From Caballeronia sp. Lep1P3 (GTDB lineage: Bacteria; Pseudomonadota; Gammaproteobacteria; Burkholderiales; Burkholderiaceae), in contig NZ_CP084265.1 in NCBI RefSeq assembly GCF_022879595.1, forward strand, positions 1-64,000: DNA of 64,000 nucleotides, in the 5' to 3' direction. Shown piece after piece: positions 29,574-39,350 of this stretch. How positions within the stretch are numbered: position 1 is the stretch's first letter; the number at the start of each line of letters is the position of its first letter. The notes under the pieces are model-generated. The model did no database searches and was not told where the DNA came from. It was given only the letters and a program-made list of their open reading frames with translations. The translations under genes and the position numbers were made by a program.

Positions 29574-31361
29574 ATGTTTCGTTCTTTTCTTCTGACCTGT
29601 TTCCTCGGCGGCATCTTGGGCATCAGCCACGCGCAGGCCGCCTCGTCCGCGTACGGCGGCGCCGACCTCGCAGGCGAGGCATCGAATATCAGCCGTCTGA
29701 GAACCAGCGATTTCGCCAACATGCCTTCGATGGCGCGGGGCAACGCAATGAACGCCGCAGCGCTCGACGCTGGCATGTCGGAGGCCGCCGAGCCTCGCAA
29801 GGAAGCGCCGGGCACCACGGCGGCGCGGCTTGCCGCGCTCACGCCTTCGCAGCGCGCCGACTATCAAGCGAACGGGGCGAGCCACGTGTTCGGTGCAAAT
29901 CTATTCACGGGCGCATTCGCTTATGGATCGTCGGTCGACTTCAATCCGGGATATGTCATCTCGGTGGGCGATCAGCTTCGCGTGCGCATGTGGGGCGGCT
30001 ACGAGTTCGACTCGGTGCTCACGGTCGACCAGCAAGGCAATATCTTCCTGCCGCACGTTGGGCCGCTGCATGTGGCGGGGGTGACCAATTCCGAGCTTCA
30101 GCCGACGGTGACGGGTGCGCTGCGCAAGGTGTTTAGCAGCCGCGTGTCCGTTTACTGCAATCTGCAGATGGCGCAGCCGGTTCGCGTCTATGTGGCGGGC
30201 TTCGTGCGGCATCCGGGTATGTACAACGGCACGTCAAACGACAGCGTGCTGCGCTACCTCGATCAGGCGGGCGGCATCGATCCAGGTCGCGGCTCGTTCC
30301 TCGACGTGCAGGTAAAGCGCGGCGAGCAGGTGCGCGGCACGATCGATCTCTATGATTTTCTCCTGCGTGGCACGTTGCCTTCAGTCCCGCTCTCCGATGG
30401 CGACGTGATCTTTGTCAGCCCGCGCCATAGCACCTTGTCGGTGACGGGCCTCGCGGAAAATGCCAAGCAAATAGAGTTCCTCGGCGAGACCACGCCGCTC
30501 GACCGAATCATCGCCGCGGCTCATCCGCAGCCTTCGGCGACGCACGTGCGAATCACGCGCAACACGGGCACAACGCTGAACGTCGAATATGTCGCGCTCT
30601 CTGACGCGGGCAACGTCAGGTTGCAAAACGGCGATGTCATCAGCTTCACGGCCGACAAGCAGCCCGGGACGATCACCGTGCGCGTTGAAGGTGAGCATCT
30701 GGGCCCGCAGGAATACGTGTTGCCGTACGGCAGCCGCCTTGGCGCACTACTTCGGCAAGTAACAATGACCGAGCGCTCCGCCGTCGACGACCTTCAACTG
30801 TTCCGCCCGAGCGTAAAGCTCCGCCAGAAACAGATGCTTGATTCAACGCTCAACCATCTCTCCGAAGCGGTGCTGACCGCACGCTCCGGCACGCAGGAAG
30901 AAGCCGCGCTGCGCAAGGATGAAGCGAGTCTCGTGCTGCAATGGGTCGAGCGCGCGAAGCATATCCAGCCGCTGGGCCAGACCGTGGTGGGTAAGCCCGA
31001 GATCCGGGATCAGCTTCTGCTCGAAAACGGCGATGTGCTGTTCGTGCCGGTGAAGGACGGCATCGTCCTGGTTGGCGGAGAGGTGCTTTTCCCGACGGCG
31101 ATCGCGGCAGATTCGAGCTACTCGGTCGAGGACTACATTACAAAGGCCGGTGGTTTCACGCAGGATGCGGATACGTCGCGCGTGGTGGTGGCCCACCTCG
31201 ACGGCACGTTCAGCGACGGAAAGCGAGACAAGACTGTCGTGGCTGGCGATCAGATCATGGTGTTGCCAAAGGTCGACTTCAAGACCCGCCAGTTTGCGAA
31301 GGATGTGTTCCAGATTCTCTACCAAATTGCAATCAGCGCGAAGGTAGCGCTAGGACTGTGA
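29574..31361 (+). CDS. Capsule polysaccharide export protein (KpsD/Wza family, SLBB)
   Basis: This envelope protein forms the outer-membrane/periplasmic passage of the capsule exporter. The 595 residues start with a signal peptide (MFRSFLLTCFLGGILG...AQA). The polysaccharide-export domain begins near residue 126 (YVISVGDQLRVRMWGGYEF), and SLBB beta-grasp domains follow (VRVYVAGFVRHPGMYNGTSN; DGIVLVGGEVLFPTAIA). No lipobox is seen at the cleavage site, so it is closer to KpsD than to the lipoproteins Wza and CtrA. It is part of the kpsM-T-E operon. Confidence 0.88.
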   Translation: MFRSFLLTCFLGGILGISHAQAASSAYGGADLAGEASNISRLRTSDFANMPSMARGNAMNAAALDAGMSEAAEPRKEAPGTTAARLAALTPSQRADYQANGASHVFGANLFTGAFAYGSSVDFNPGYVISVGDQLRVRMWGGYEFDSVLTVDQQGNIFLPHVGPLHVAGVTNSELQPTVTGALRKVFSSRVSVYCNLQMAQPVRVYVAGFVRHPGMYNGTSNDSVLRYLDQAGGIDPGRGSFLDVQVKRGEQVRGTIDLYDFLLRGTLPSVPLSDGDVIFVSPRHSTLSVTGLAENAKQIEFLGETTPLDRIIAAAHPQPSATHVRITRNTGTTLNVEYVALSDAGNVRLQNGDVISFTADKQPGTITVRVEGEHLGPQEYVLPYGSRLGALLRQVTMTERSAVDDLQLFRPSVKLRQKQMLDSTLNHLSEAVLTARSGTQEEAALRKDEASLVLQWVERAKHIQPLGQTVVGKPEIRDQLLLENGDVLFVPVKDGIVLVGGEVLFPTAIAADSSYSVEDYITKAGGFTQDADTSRVVVAHLDGTFSDGKRDKTVVAGDQIMVLPKVDFKTRQFAKDVFQILYQIAISAKVALGL

Positions 31362-31443
31362 TGCATATGCAGTCTTGAAAAGGAAATCTAAGAACAGTGG
31401 CCAGTAGCCGGCCTTCGCCGGCAATCCAACCTCGGGGATAGCG

Positions 31444-31911
31444 ATGAGAACAGTCATTACGTACGGAACGTTCGACCTGCTGCATGTAGGTCATCTGAAT
31501 CTGCTGCGGCGCGCCAAGGCTTTAGGGGACAGGCTCGTGGTCGCGCTCTCGACCGATGAGTTCAATATGAATATGAAGAACAAGCGCACCGTCATTCCGT
31601 ACGCGGACCGGCGCCACATGCTGGAGGCGTTGCGCTGCGTCGATCTGGTGATCCCCGAGGAAAACTGGGAACAGAAGGCGCTCGACGTGCAACGTTATCA
31701 GATCGACACCTTAGTCATGGGCGACGATTGGGTCGGCAAGTTCGATTTTCTCAACGACTATTGCAACGTCGTCTATGTCCCGCGCACGGAGGCGATCTCG
31801 TCGACCGAACTGAAGCGTCACATTCGTGACGGCGCGTCCGGCCCTCTTGCGGCCGGCGGCTTCGGCGAGCAGCATGCGAAAAACGGCGACGCCCGCTGGC
31901 TCGCGGCCTGA
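31444..31911 (+). CDS. tagD: Glycerol-3-phosphate cytidylyltransferase TagD
   Basis: TagD makes CDP-glycerol from CTP and sn-glycerol-3-phosphate. The sequence starts MRTVITYGTFDLLHVGHLNL with the nucleotidyltransferase HxGH (14-17), and has the second signature RTEAISSTELKRHI (114-127). Core length (~130) matches TagD; about 25 extra residues (GASGPLAAGGFGEQHAKNGD...) follow. The ribosome site GGGGAT lies before the ATG. It takes glycerol-3-phosphate, probably from the gpsA of the same locus, and supplies the two glycerophosphotransferases downstream. The next gene starts directly after its stop. Confidence 0.92.
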   Translation: MRTVITYGTFDLLHVGHLNLLRRAKALGDRLVVALSTDEFNMNMKNKRTVIPYADRRHMLEALRCVDLVIPEENWEQKALDVQRYQIDTLVMGDDWVGKFDFLNDYCNVVYVPRTEAISSTELKRHIRDGASGPLAAGGFGEQHAKNGDARWLAA

Positions 31912-33189
31912 ATGCGCTTCATTGAAAAAATGATCGCGCGTCGTCGCACCCGGCTTTGGCTGGCGCGGCTGCTCGATCGCTGCCTTCCGCTCCGCCCGAA
32001 TCGCGTGGTGTTCGTCACACGGCCGAACGTCGCGATCGCCGGCAATCTGCGTGTCGTGCTCGACGCGCTGGCGGATACGGCTACCAGCGGCACGGCACAC
32101 CGAGAGCTCGCGGTTTTCAAGGATGGTCCCGTCGCACCGGAGACGGCAGCCGCGCTGGCAGAGAAAGGCGTGAAGGTTTTCGAGTGCTTCAGCATCGAAG
32201 CACTGTGTTTCATCGTGTCGAGCGCGACCGTGGTGTTGAGCCATTCGGCGCGCGACGCGTTTCTGCCGGGCCGACGGCGGGGGCGGCGCGTGATTAATCT
32301 GTGGCATGGCGTGGCGCTAAAGCGCATCGAGCTTCTGATGGAGCCGCGCGGTGACGCGCAATCACGCACGAGGCGCGCGCTCATGGTCCGCAATGCGCGG
32401 CTCTATGATGCACTAATCGCGAGCAGCCCGGTAGATCGGGTCGTGAACGCGCAGGCATTCGGTCTGCCTTTCGAGAAAGTGCATGCGACCGGATTGCCGC
32501 GCTTCGACTATCTGCGCGCGGACTGGCCGTTGCCGTGCGATTTGCGGCGCCAGGCCGACGCGCTCGACGCGCAGCTCGCCGGCCGCCGCCTCGTGCTCTA
32601 TGCGCCGACCTTCCGCGAAACCGCAGATTCGCCGCTAGACTGGATGGATAGCGCCTGCATCGACGCGATTCGCGGTCTGTGCCGGCGCATGGGTCTCCTG
32701 TTCGGCCTGCGGCCGCATCCCTACGAGAAGCGGCCGCTTGATACGTTGTGCGACGGCGTCGACATCATTGATGTATCGCCCGCACGCTTTGCCGAGGCTG
32801 CGCTGCTGTTGCGCCGCGCAGATGCACTCATCGTCGACTATTCGAGCATCTGGGTCGACTATCTCGCGATGCGCAAGCCCATTCTTGGTCTCGTGCCCGA
32901 TTACGATCGCTACTGCAGTGAAGAACGAGGCTTCGTCTACACGCAAGAGTCGGTGTTTCCAGGACCGTTGCATCGCGACTGGCAAGCGGTGCTCATTGAT
33001 CTCGAACGCCTCGCGCACGTAAACTTCGAGCCTGCCGACCCGCATCGTCTGGATTCTGCAGCTGGCCTCTTCCTGCCGCCGGATAGACTCGCGGGTTCCT
33101 GCACGCAGCGCTGCATCCAAGTGCTCTTCAACGGACTGGAGCGAGGCGCCGCGCCAGCGCGTGCACTGTCGAGGAGCGCCGCACGATGA
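31912..33189 (+). CDS. CDP-glycerol glycerophosphotransferase (TagB/TagF family)
   Basis: The enzyme transfers glycerol-phosphate from CDP-glycerol to an acceptor. The 425 residues show the family motifs: INLWHGVALKRIELLMEP, ATGLPRFDYL, LVLYAPTFRETADSP, FGLRPHPYEKRP and ADALIVDYSSIWVDYLAMRK. It has a single catalytic domain and no TPR or sugar-transferase part, so a primer role (first glycerol-phosphate on the Kdo linker, as TagB does for wall teichoic acid) is likely; polymerisation would be by the 1225-residue protein downstream. The start abuts tagD and the end overlaps kpsC by 4 bp. Confidence 0.88.
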   Translation: MRFIEKMIARRRTRLWLARLLDRCLPLRPNRVVFVTRPNVAIAGNLRVVLDALADTATSGTAHRELAVFKDGPVAPETAAALAEKGVKVFECFSIEALCFIVSSATVVLSHSARDAFLPGRRRGRRVINLWHGVALKRIELLMEPRGDAQSRTRRALMVRNARLYDALIASSPVDRVVNAQAFGLPFEKVHATGLPRFDYLRADWPLPCDLRRQADALDAQLAGRRLVLYAPTFRETADSPLDWMDSACIDAIRGLCRRMGLLFGLRPHPYEKRPLDTLCDGVDIIDVSPARFAEAALLLRRADALIVDYSSIWVDYLAMRKPILGLVPDYDRYCSEERGFVYTQESVFPGPLHRDWQAVLIDLERLAHVNFEPADPHRLDSAAGLFLPPDRLAGSCTQRCIQVLFNGLERGAAPARALSRSAAR

Positions 33190-35249
33190 CACACGCGATT
33201 GGTATTGTCTCGCCGGGCATCTGGGGCATTCCGCATCTCGACAGCATGCTTTCGGGAACGCCCGTGCGCGTGCGCGGAAGGTTTGCGGTTCGTAATGCAG
33301 GGGTTGCCGCGATCGCCGGATGGGGCGCGAAGCCGAGCGCCGAGCGCGCGCGGCGCCTTGCGCGTGCGTGCAATCTGCCGTACCTCGCGCTGGAGGATGG
33401 CTTCCTTCGCTCGCTAGGCCTCGGCGTAAATGGCGCTCCGCCGCTGTCAATCGTCGTGGATGATCTCGGGATTTACTACGATGCGGGCCATCCATCGCGG
33501 CTCGAACGTCTAATCGCGGATTGCGGTGCGGACGCGGCCACGCTGCAGGACGCGCGGCGCGGAATCGACGCGATCGTGCGTTATCGTCTTTCGAAGTACA
33601 ACGACTCCCCCACGTTGCATCTGCCGCCTGCGAAGGCCGGCGGGCGGGTTCTGGTCGTCGATCAGACGGCGGGCGATGTTTCCGTGTCGCTCGGCGGCGC
33701 GAACGCCGAAACGTTCGCAAGGATGCTTGCTGCCGCAAAAGCCGAGCATCCCGACGCCGAAGTCTGGGTCAAGACGCATCCCGACGTGTCAAGCGGACGC
33801 AAGCGCGGCTATTTCGGCGGCGTAAAGGCGCAAGGGCGCGTGCACGTACTCGCGAAGGCATGCTGCCCGCTTACCCTCCTCGAAGCATTCGATCACGTCT
33901 ATGTCGTGACCTCGCAACTCGGCTTCGAAGCTTTGATGCTGGGTAAAACCGTTACATGCTTCGGCATGCCGTGGTACGCGGGATGGAGTTTGACCGACGA
34001 CCGGCATTCCTCCATCGGCGACGTGCGCCGTCGTCGCGGCGTGCCGCGCACGGTCGAGCAACTCTTTGCCGCGGCCTATATCAAATACGCGCGCTATCTC
34101 GATCCGGCGAGCGGACAGCCGGGAACACTGTTTCAGGTTATCGACTGGCTCGCGCGCAATCGCGAAATCGACGAAGCGAGCAGCGGCACGCTCTATTGCA
34201 TCGGCATGAGCTTGTGGAAGCGAGCGGTGATTCACCCGTTTCTGAGCACGCCGTCCAACCGGCTGCGCTTCGTGGCCCGGCTCGGAGTGAAGCAACTCGA
34301 CGCGCTCGAAGCCGATGCGAAGCTCGTTGTCTGGGGCGGGCGTCATGCAGATCTGTGCCGAGCCGCGAGAGCTCGGGGCATAGGTGTGGCGCGCGTCGAG
34401 GATGGTTTCGTGCGCTCGGTCGGTCTCGGATCGGACCTGCGCGGGCCGCTTTCGCTCGCCGTCGACGATGACGGAATCTATTACGACCCCGCCTCGGGCA
34501 GCCGAATGGAGCGGCTCGCGCACGAGGTGCGGCTCGACGCTCACGATCGCGAGCGGGCCGCGCGGTTGCGCGAAGCGCTCGTGCGCCTGCGGATCAGCAA
34601 GTACAACGTGGGCGCCGCGTATCGCTGCGCGAGCGCGGCAGCCGGGCGGCTGCGCATCCTCGTGCCTGGCCAAGTGGAGGACGACCAATCGATCCTCGCC
34701 GGGTCGCCGCATATTCGGCGCAATCTCGATCTGTTGGCGGCGGTTCGCCGAGCGAATCCGCAAGCGTGGATCGTCTACAAACCGCACCCCGATGTCGTGG
34801 CGTGCAACCGCAGCGGCGGCGTCGATGCGGCGCTTTCGGCGTCGCTCGCCGATGAGTGTGTGGTCGACGCCAACATTTCCGATTGCATCGCCGAGGTCGA
34901 CGAAGTGCACACGATGACCTCACTCGCAGGCTTCGAGGCGCTGTTGCGCGGCAGGAAGGTGCACTGCTACGGCGGTCCGTTCTACGCCGGCTGGGGCCTG
35001 ACCGTCGATCACATGGCGCTGCCGCATCGCACGCGCAAGCTCACGCTGGAAGAGCTCGTGTACGTCGCGTTGTGCGCGTATCCACGCTACCGCCTGCCTG
35101 GGGTGCGGGGCTTCTGCGCGGTCGAGGATGCTATCCAGTCGCTTGTCGCGCAGGGCGCGAGCCGTGGGGTTCCGGCGGGCAGCCAACGGCTCAGCAGACA
35201 GTGGCGCAAGGGCTTACAGGTGCTTCGCGCTCTCGTGACATCGAAATGA
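33186..35249 (+). CDS. kpsC: Capsule poly-beta-Kdo transferase KpsC
   Basis: KpsC extends the Kdo linker on the capsule's lipid anchor with alternating beta-2,4 and beta-2,7 bonds. The 687 residues hold two related transferase domains: about 1-330 (YLALEDGFLRSLGLGVNGAP; VWVKTHPDVSSGRKRGYF; CFGMPWYAGWSLT) and about 350-660 (VARVEDGFVRSVGLGSDLRG; IVYKPHPDVVACNRSGG; CYGGPFYAGWGLTVDH). The doubled EDGF.RS.GLG and FYAGW motifs are diagnostic. It overlaps the upstream gene by 4 bp. Confidence 0.95.
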   Translation: MTHAIGIVSPGIWGIPHLDSMLSGTPVRVRGRFAVRNAGVAAIAGWGAKPSAERARRLARACNLPYLALEDGFLRSLGLGVNGAPPLSIVVDDLGIYYDAGHPSRLERLIADCGADAATLQDARRGIDAIVRYRLSKYNDSPTLHLPPAKAGGRVLVVDQTAGDVSVSLGGANAETFARMLAAAKAEHPDAEVWVKTHPDVSSGRKRGYFGGVKAQGRVHVLAKACCPLTLLEAFDHVYVVTSQLGFEALMLGKTVTCFGMPWYAGWSLTDDRHSSIGDVRRRRGVPRTVEQLFAAAYIKYARYLDPASGQPGTLFQVIDWLARNREIDEASSGTLYCIGMSLWKRAVIHPFLSTPSNRLRFVARLGVKQLDALEADAKLVVWGGRHADLCRAARARGIGVARVEDGFVRSVGLGSDLRGPLSLAVDDDGIYYDPASGSRMERLAHEVRLDAHDRERAARLREALVRLRISKYNVGAAYRCASAAAGRLRILVPGQVEDDQSILAGSPHIRRNLDLLAAVRRANPQAWIVYKPHPDVVACNRSGGVDAALSASLADECVVDANISDCIAEVDEVHTMTSLAGFEALLRGRKVHCYGGPFYAGWGLTVDHMALPHRTRKLTLEELVYVALCAYPRYRLPGVRGFCAVEDAIQSLVAQGASRGVPAGSQRLSRQWRKGLQVLRALVTSK

Positions 35250-35298
35250 GGCTAGCCGGTTTTCACCGACGTTCCGAAGACGACCATTTGCATACACC

Positions 35299-38200
35299 AT
35301 GAATCTCGTCGCGACATACAAAAAGGCAAAGAAGCGCTACGGCGTGTTTCTGCTCAATCGATCGGCCGCAAATCTGCAGTGGATCGCGCAACGATTTCCC
35401 AAGTGGGACAATCCGCGGTATCTGCGCGGACTCTGCCTGCTCACGCTCGGCAAAACGGTGGCCGCGGAACAGTCGCTGCGCGAGGCGATCGCGCTGAACC
35501 CGACTCGCGCCCATGCACAGTATTTGCTCGGGCTTGCCCTCAGCAACAAGAACAAGTGGTGGCAGGCCGTCGCGGCGTTCGAGGCCGCGGTACATGGCTC
35601 GGGCAAACAAGCGCGGTGGCACTACGAGCTCGGCAAGGCTCGCGAGCACATGAAGCGTTTCGACGGAGCGGCCGAGGCCTTCGCCGATGCGGTGGCGTTG
35701 AAGCCGAAGCGCTCGGTCTGGCAATACCGGCTCGGACGGGCGCTCGAGCGCGCGGGGAATCTCGCGGGCGCGGAGAAGGCGTATGCCACGGCGACGAAGC
35801 TCGATGCGAGCGGACAGTTGCGCAGGCACGGGGTGGGCGCCTGGCATCAGAAGGATGGGCTTTGGATGATGGCGCTCGGGGCTTATGCGAAGCGGTTGAG
35901 GCATGCGCCCGAGAGTGCGGAGCTGCGTTATCGGCTTGGACTCGCCAATGAACGAAGCTATGAGTGGGATGCGGCGGAAACGTGCTATCGGCGGGCGCTG
36001 CTGCTTCTGCGCAAGCCGAAGGCCGACTGGAGCTACCGACTTGCCTTCGTGCTTGAGCGTCAGCAGAAATGGGGCGACGCAGCACAGGCTTACAACGCGT
36101 CGGTCATCGGGGACGCGACGCACCGGCCGTACCGGAACTACCGGCTGGGCTATGTGCTCTCGAAAGCGGGTGATCATCGCGCGGCGTGCGCGGCATTTTT
36201 GAACTCACGCAAGAACGTCGCGTATGTCGTTCAGAATCCCACTAATCTCGGGCTGCGCGATCGCGACGCTTGGCACCTCAAAATTGCACAACTGGAGCTG
36301 AGAATCGCGGCCGACGCCACCGATCAAAACCTTTATGTGCAACTCGCCCGCGCTCACGAAGCGATGGGCGACTGGGAGGCGGCGGCGCGCGCCTATCGCG
36401 CGGCGCTGCTCCGCTGCAGTGACTTCAAGTCCGACTGGTATTACCGTCTGGGACGCGCGTTGACGCAGGCGGGTCGATACGAAGAGGCCTGCGAGGCGTT
36501 CATCGAGACGGTGGTGTTCAAGTTGCCGCACGGCGTCGACGAGAGGGATTACAAATCGGTCGTGGTCGTCAAGGCCTTGCAGTACAGCGAGTATTACGAA
36601 ACCCTCGCGGTCACCGACAACGTGATTCTCTATGAGAGCTTCGGCGGCAACTCGATGAGCTGCAATCCCTACGCGATGTTCAAGCGGATCGTCGATGATC
36701 CGCACTATCGCTCCTGGCTGCACATCTGGGTGCTGAATGATCGCAGCCGAATTCCCCACGAGTATCGAACGCGCAATAACGTCGTCTTTGTGGCCAAGGA
36801 TTCGGACCGATATCGGCGCCATCTTGCGAGCGCCAAGTATCTCGTGAACAACTCGACCTTTCCGCCGTACTTCATCCGCAAGGAAACCCAGCGCTATCTG
36901 AATACGTGGCATGGCACGCCGCTTAAAGCGATGGGGCTCGATATCAGCAACAACTTCATGGAGCATCGCAACTCCGCGCGCAATCTGCTCCAGGCCAGCC
37001 ACATGCTGAGTCCGAACGCGCATACATCGCGCATTCTGCTTGAGAAATTCGACGTCGCGAGCTTCTTCCCTGGAAAGATGCTGGAGGCAGGCTATCCGCG
37101 CATCGATGCGACGCTGAATCTTGCTTCGTCCGCGCAGGCTGCCTTGCGTGAACGACTCGGGTTGTCAACCAATCAGCCGGTCGTGCTGTACGCGCCGACT
37201 TGGCGGGGCGTGCTCGGCAAGGAGCAGGTCGAGTTCGAGCGACTGGCAGCCGATCTCAAACGACTTGGTGCATTGCCGTGTCAAGTGTTATTCAAAGGGC
37301 ATAACTTCGTCGAGAAGAAGCTGGCTGGCCAAAAGACTCCTGGCATATCCGTCGTGCCGGGCGACATCGACGCGAACGAGTTACTGTCGATTGTCGATAT
37401 CCTGGTTACGGACTATTCAAGCATCTTCTTCGACTTCATTCCGACGCAACGCCCCATTCTCTATTACACGTACGACTACGAGCAGTACGCGGCCGAGCGC
37501 GGCCTCTATTTCGACTTCGGCGAAATGCCGGGCACGCAGTGCTTCGACATCGATGCGTTGTGTTCGAAGATCGCCGTCCTGACCGGCTCCTGGCCTGTAT
37601 TCGAAGAGCAATACGAGAAGGCGATTGCGCGCTTCTGTCCGTACGATGACGGCAATGCAACGGATCGAGCCATTGACTTTTTCCTGCGCGACGCGAACGT
37701 CGGCAAGGTGATTACGGCTCGCCACGATCGTCCGCGATTGTTGTTCTTCGGTGGTCACTTTGCGCCCAACGGCATCACTTCTTCGTTCGTGAGCCTGCTC
37801 AACGGCCTGCGCGACGCGGGGCGCCACGATGTGGTCGCGCTGATCGACTCAGGGCAGGTTGCGGGTAATCCGGTCCATCGACAGAAATTCGCGGATATAG
37901 CCGGAAGAGTTCCCGTCGTCGCACGTGCTGGCGCGATGACAGTGACGCTCGAGGAACGACGAATCGTCGACCGGTCCGAGGATGCTCCGGACGGTTACAT
38001 GAACGCCGAACGCAAGAGCGTGCAGGCGCGTGCATTCCGCCGCGAGTTCCGCCGGATGTTCGGTGAATCGGGGTTCGATGCCTTCGTTCAGTTCGATGGC
38101 TACAGCCACTTCTGGACGTCGCTTCTGGCCGAGGCCGGTACACCGGACAACACACGGTTGATTTATCTGCACAACAATATGATCGAGGAGTGCAGGGTCA

Positions 38201-38976
38201 GATTTCCTAAGCTCGAGTCTCTGTTCGGCCTCTACGATCGGTTCGACAAGCTTATTTCGGTTTCGGCCAGCGTACACGAGCAGAACCTCAGCGCGCTCGC
38301 GCGCCGCTTCTCACTCGATCCGGGCCGTTTCGAGTTTCTCAACAACACGATAGACGCGGACCGGGTTCTGAAACTCGCTGATGAGGAGGTCGATCCTACT
38401 TTAACCTCGTGGATCGGTGCGTCTCGCGTGGTCGTGACGGTTGGCAGGCTCTCGCCGGAAAAAGGTCAGGAGAAGCTCATCCGTGCGTTTGCGAAGGTGC
38501 GCGCACACATGCCCGACGTGAAGTTGGTGATCGTCGGCGAAGGGCCCCAGCGAGCACATCTCGAAGGCGCGCTGGCCGAACTGGGTGCAACCGGCTATGT
38601 CCGGCTGGCCGGCGGGTACGGGAATCCATTCCCTATCATCCAACGCGCAGACGCTTTCATTTTGTCGTCTGATCACGAAGGCCAGGGCCTCGTCCTGCTC
38701 GAAGCGCTCACGCTCGGCAAGCAGGTGGTATCGACCGACATTCCCGGCCCGCATAGCGTACTCGAAGGCGGCTATGGCCTGCTCGTCGAGAACACCGAGA
38801 GCGGCGTCGTGCATGGTTTGACGGAGTTGCTCAATGGTTGGACCGCGCCGAAGCGCTTCGACACACGCCAGTATCAGGCGGAAGCGCTGCGCGCCTTCAT
38901 GACGCTGATCGAGCGGTATGCGCCGGCGCCCACCGACGTGTTGGCGCGCATGGAAGCGCAAGTCGAGCCCGTCTGA
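35299..38976 (+). CDS. TPR-TagF-GT4 fusion, probable capsule polymerase
   Basis: This 1225-residue protein probably builds the capsule chain. Residues 1-390 are TPR repeats (LRYRLGLANERSYEWDAAET; WYYRLGRALTQAGRYEEACE). Residues about 430-790 are a TagF-type glycerophosphotransferase: VNNSTFPPYF near 513, YLNTWHGTPLKAMGLDISNN near 533, VLYAPTWRG near 628, VTDYSSIFFDFIPTQRP near 702. Residues about 810-1215 are a GT4 glycosyltransferase: LLFFGGHFAPNGITSSF, TVGRLSPEKGQEKLI near 1047, SSDHEGQGLVLLEALTLG near 1126. The combination of a TagF-like and a sugar transferase domain is known from teichoic-acid-like capsule polymerases of Actinobacillus pleuropneumoniae and Neisseria meningitidis serogroup H. 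By inference it alternates glycerol-phosphate and a hexose; the sugar is unknown. Confidence 0.88.
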   Translation: MNLVATYKKAKKRYGVFLLNRSAANLQWIAQRFPKWDNPRYLRGLCLLTLGKTVAAEQSLREAIALNPTRAHAQYLLGLALSNKNKWWQAVAAFEAAVHGSGKQARWHYELGKAREHMKRFDGAAEAFADAVALKPKRSVWQYRLGRALERAGNLAGAEKAYATATKLDASGQLRRHGVGAWHQKDGLWMMALGAYAKRLRHAPESAELRYRLGLANERSYEWDAAETCYRRALLLLRKPKADWSYRLAFVLERQQKWGDAAQAYNASVIGDATHRPYRNYRLGYVLSKAGDHRAACAAFLNSRKNVAYVVQNPTNLGLRDRDAWHLKIAQLELRIAADATDQNLYVQLARAHEAMGDWEAAARAYRAALLRCSDFKSDWYYRLGRALTQAGRYEEACEAFIETVVFKLPHGVDERDYKSVVVVKALQYSEYYETLAVTDNVILYESFGGNSMSCNPYAMFKRIVDDPHYRSWLHIWVLNDRSRIPHEYRTRNNVVFVAKDSDRYRRHLASAKYLVNNSTFPPYFIRKETQRYLNTWHGTPLKAMGLDISNNFMEHRNSARNLLQASHMLSPNAHTSRILLEKFDVASFFPGKMLEAGYPRIDATLNLASSAQAALRERLGLSTNQPVVLYAPTWRGVLGKEQVEFERLAADLKRLGALPCQVLFKGHNFVEKKLAGQKTPGISVVPGDIDANELLSIVDILVTDYSSIFFDFIPTQRPILYYTYDYEQYAAERGLYFDFGEMPGTQCFDIDALCSKIAVLTGSWPVFEEQYEKAIARFCPYDDGNATDRAIDFFLRDANVGKVITARHDRPRLLFFGGHFAPNGITSSFVSLLNGLRDAGRHDVVALIDSGQVAGNPVHRQKFADIAGRVPVVARAGAMTVTLEERRIVDRSEDAPDGYMNAERKSVQARAFRREFRRMFGESGFDAFVQFDGYSHFWTSLLAEAGTPDNTRLIYLHNNMIEECRVRFPKLESLFGLYDRFDKLISVSASVHEQNLSALARRFSLDPGRFEFLNNTIDADRVLKLADEEVDPTLTSWIGASRVVVTVGRLSPEKGQEKLIRAFAKVRAHMPDVKLVIVGEGPQRAHLEGALAELGATGYVRLAGGYGNPFPIIQRADAFILSSDHEGQGLVLLEALTLGKQVVSTDIPGPHSVLEGGYGLLVENTESGVVHGLTELLNGWTAPKRFDTRQYQAEALRAFMTLIERYAPAPTDVLARMEAQVEPV

Positions 38977-38996
38977 ACCGAACGACCGAATCGCCG

Positions 38997-39350
38997 ATGC
39001 TCGACACACTGAAAGAACGCATAGCCGGCGTCATGCTGATGACAGTCATCGTGCCGCTCGCCGTGCTCGGCTATTTGCTGATCGTCTATGTCGGCTTCTT
39101 CGGCAAGACAGAGCGGGGCCGTGCCGGCGTGCGCGCGCTCGATCATTTCGTCAACGCCACTGTGTTCAACGGCTATGCATGGGAATCGATTTCGTCTCAT
39201 GCCTGGCGCGAGCGCGACCGCAGGTGGGCGAAATTCATCATCGCGGTGACCGAACGCTTCCAGACCGACCATTGCCGCCGCGCGAACAAGCGCGAGCAGC
39301 CTGTCGTCGATCTGGTGTTGCGCAAGCGACTGCACGACCGGACCCTGTGA
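38997..39350 (+). CDS. Small membrane protein of the capsule locus
   Basis: The 117-residue protein MLDTLKERIAGVMLMTVIVP has one membrane helix (about 11-33) and a cytosolic tail with FVNATVFNGYAWESISSHAW and a basic end. I recognise no named family; similar short proteins with a GYAWESISSHAWR-type stretch occur as hypothetical proteins, some phage-borne. Its TGA overlaps the ATG of the hydrolase gene by one base, so the pair is probably co-translated. I chose the ATG at 38997, after the end of the polymerase gene; the open frame starts inside that gene. Confidence 0.65.
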   Translation: MLDTLKERIAGVMLMTVIVPLAVLGYLLIVYVGFFGKTERGRAGVRALDHFVNATVFNGYAWESISSHAWRERDRRWAKFIIAVTERFQTDHCRRANKREQPVVDLVLRKRLHDRTL

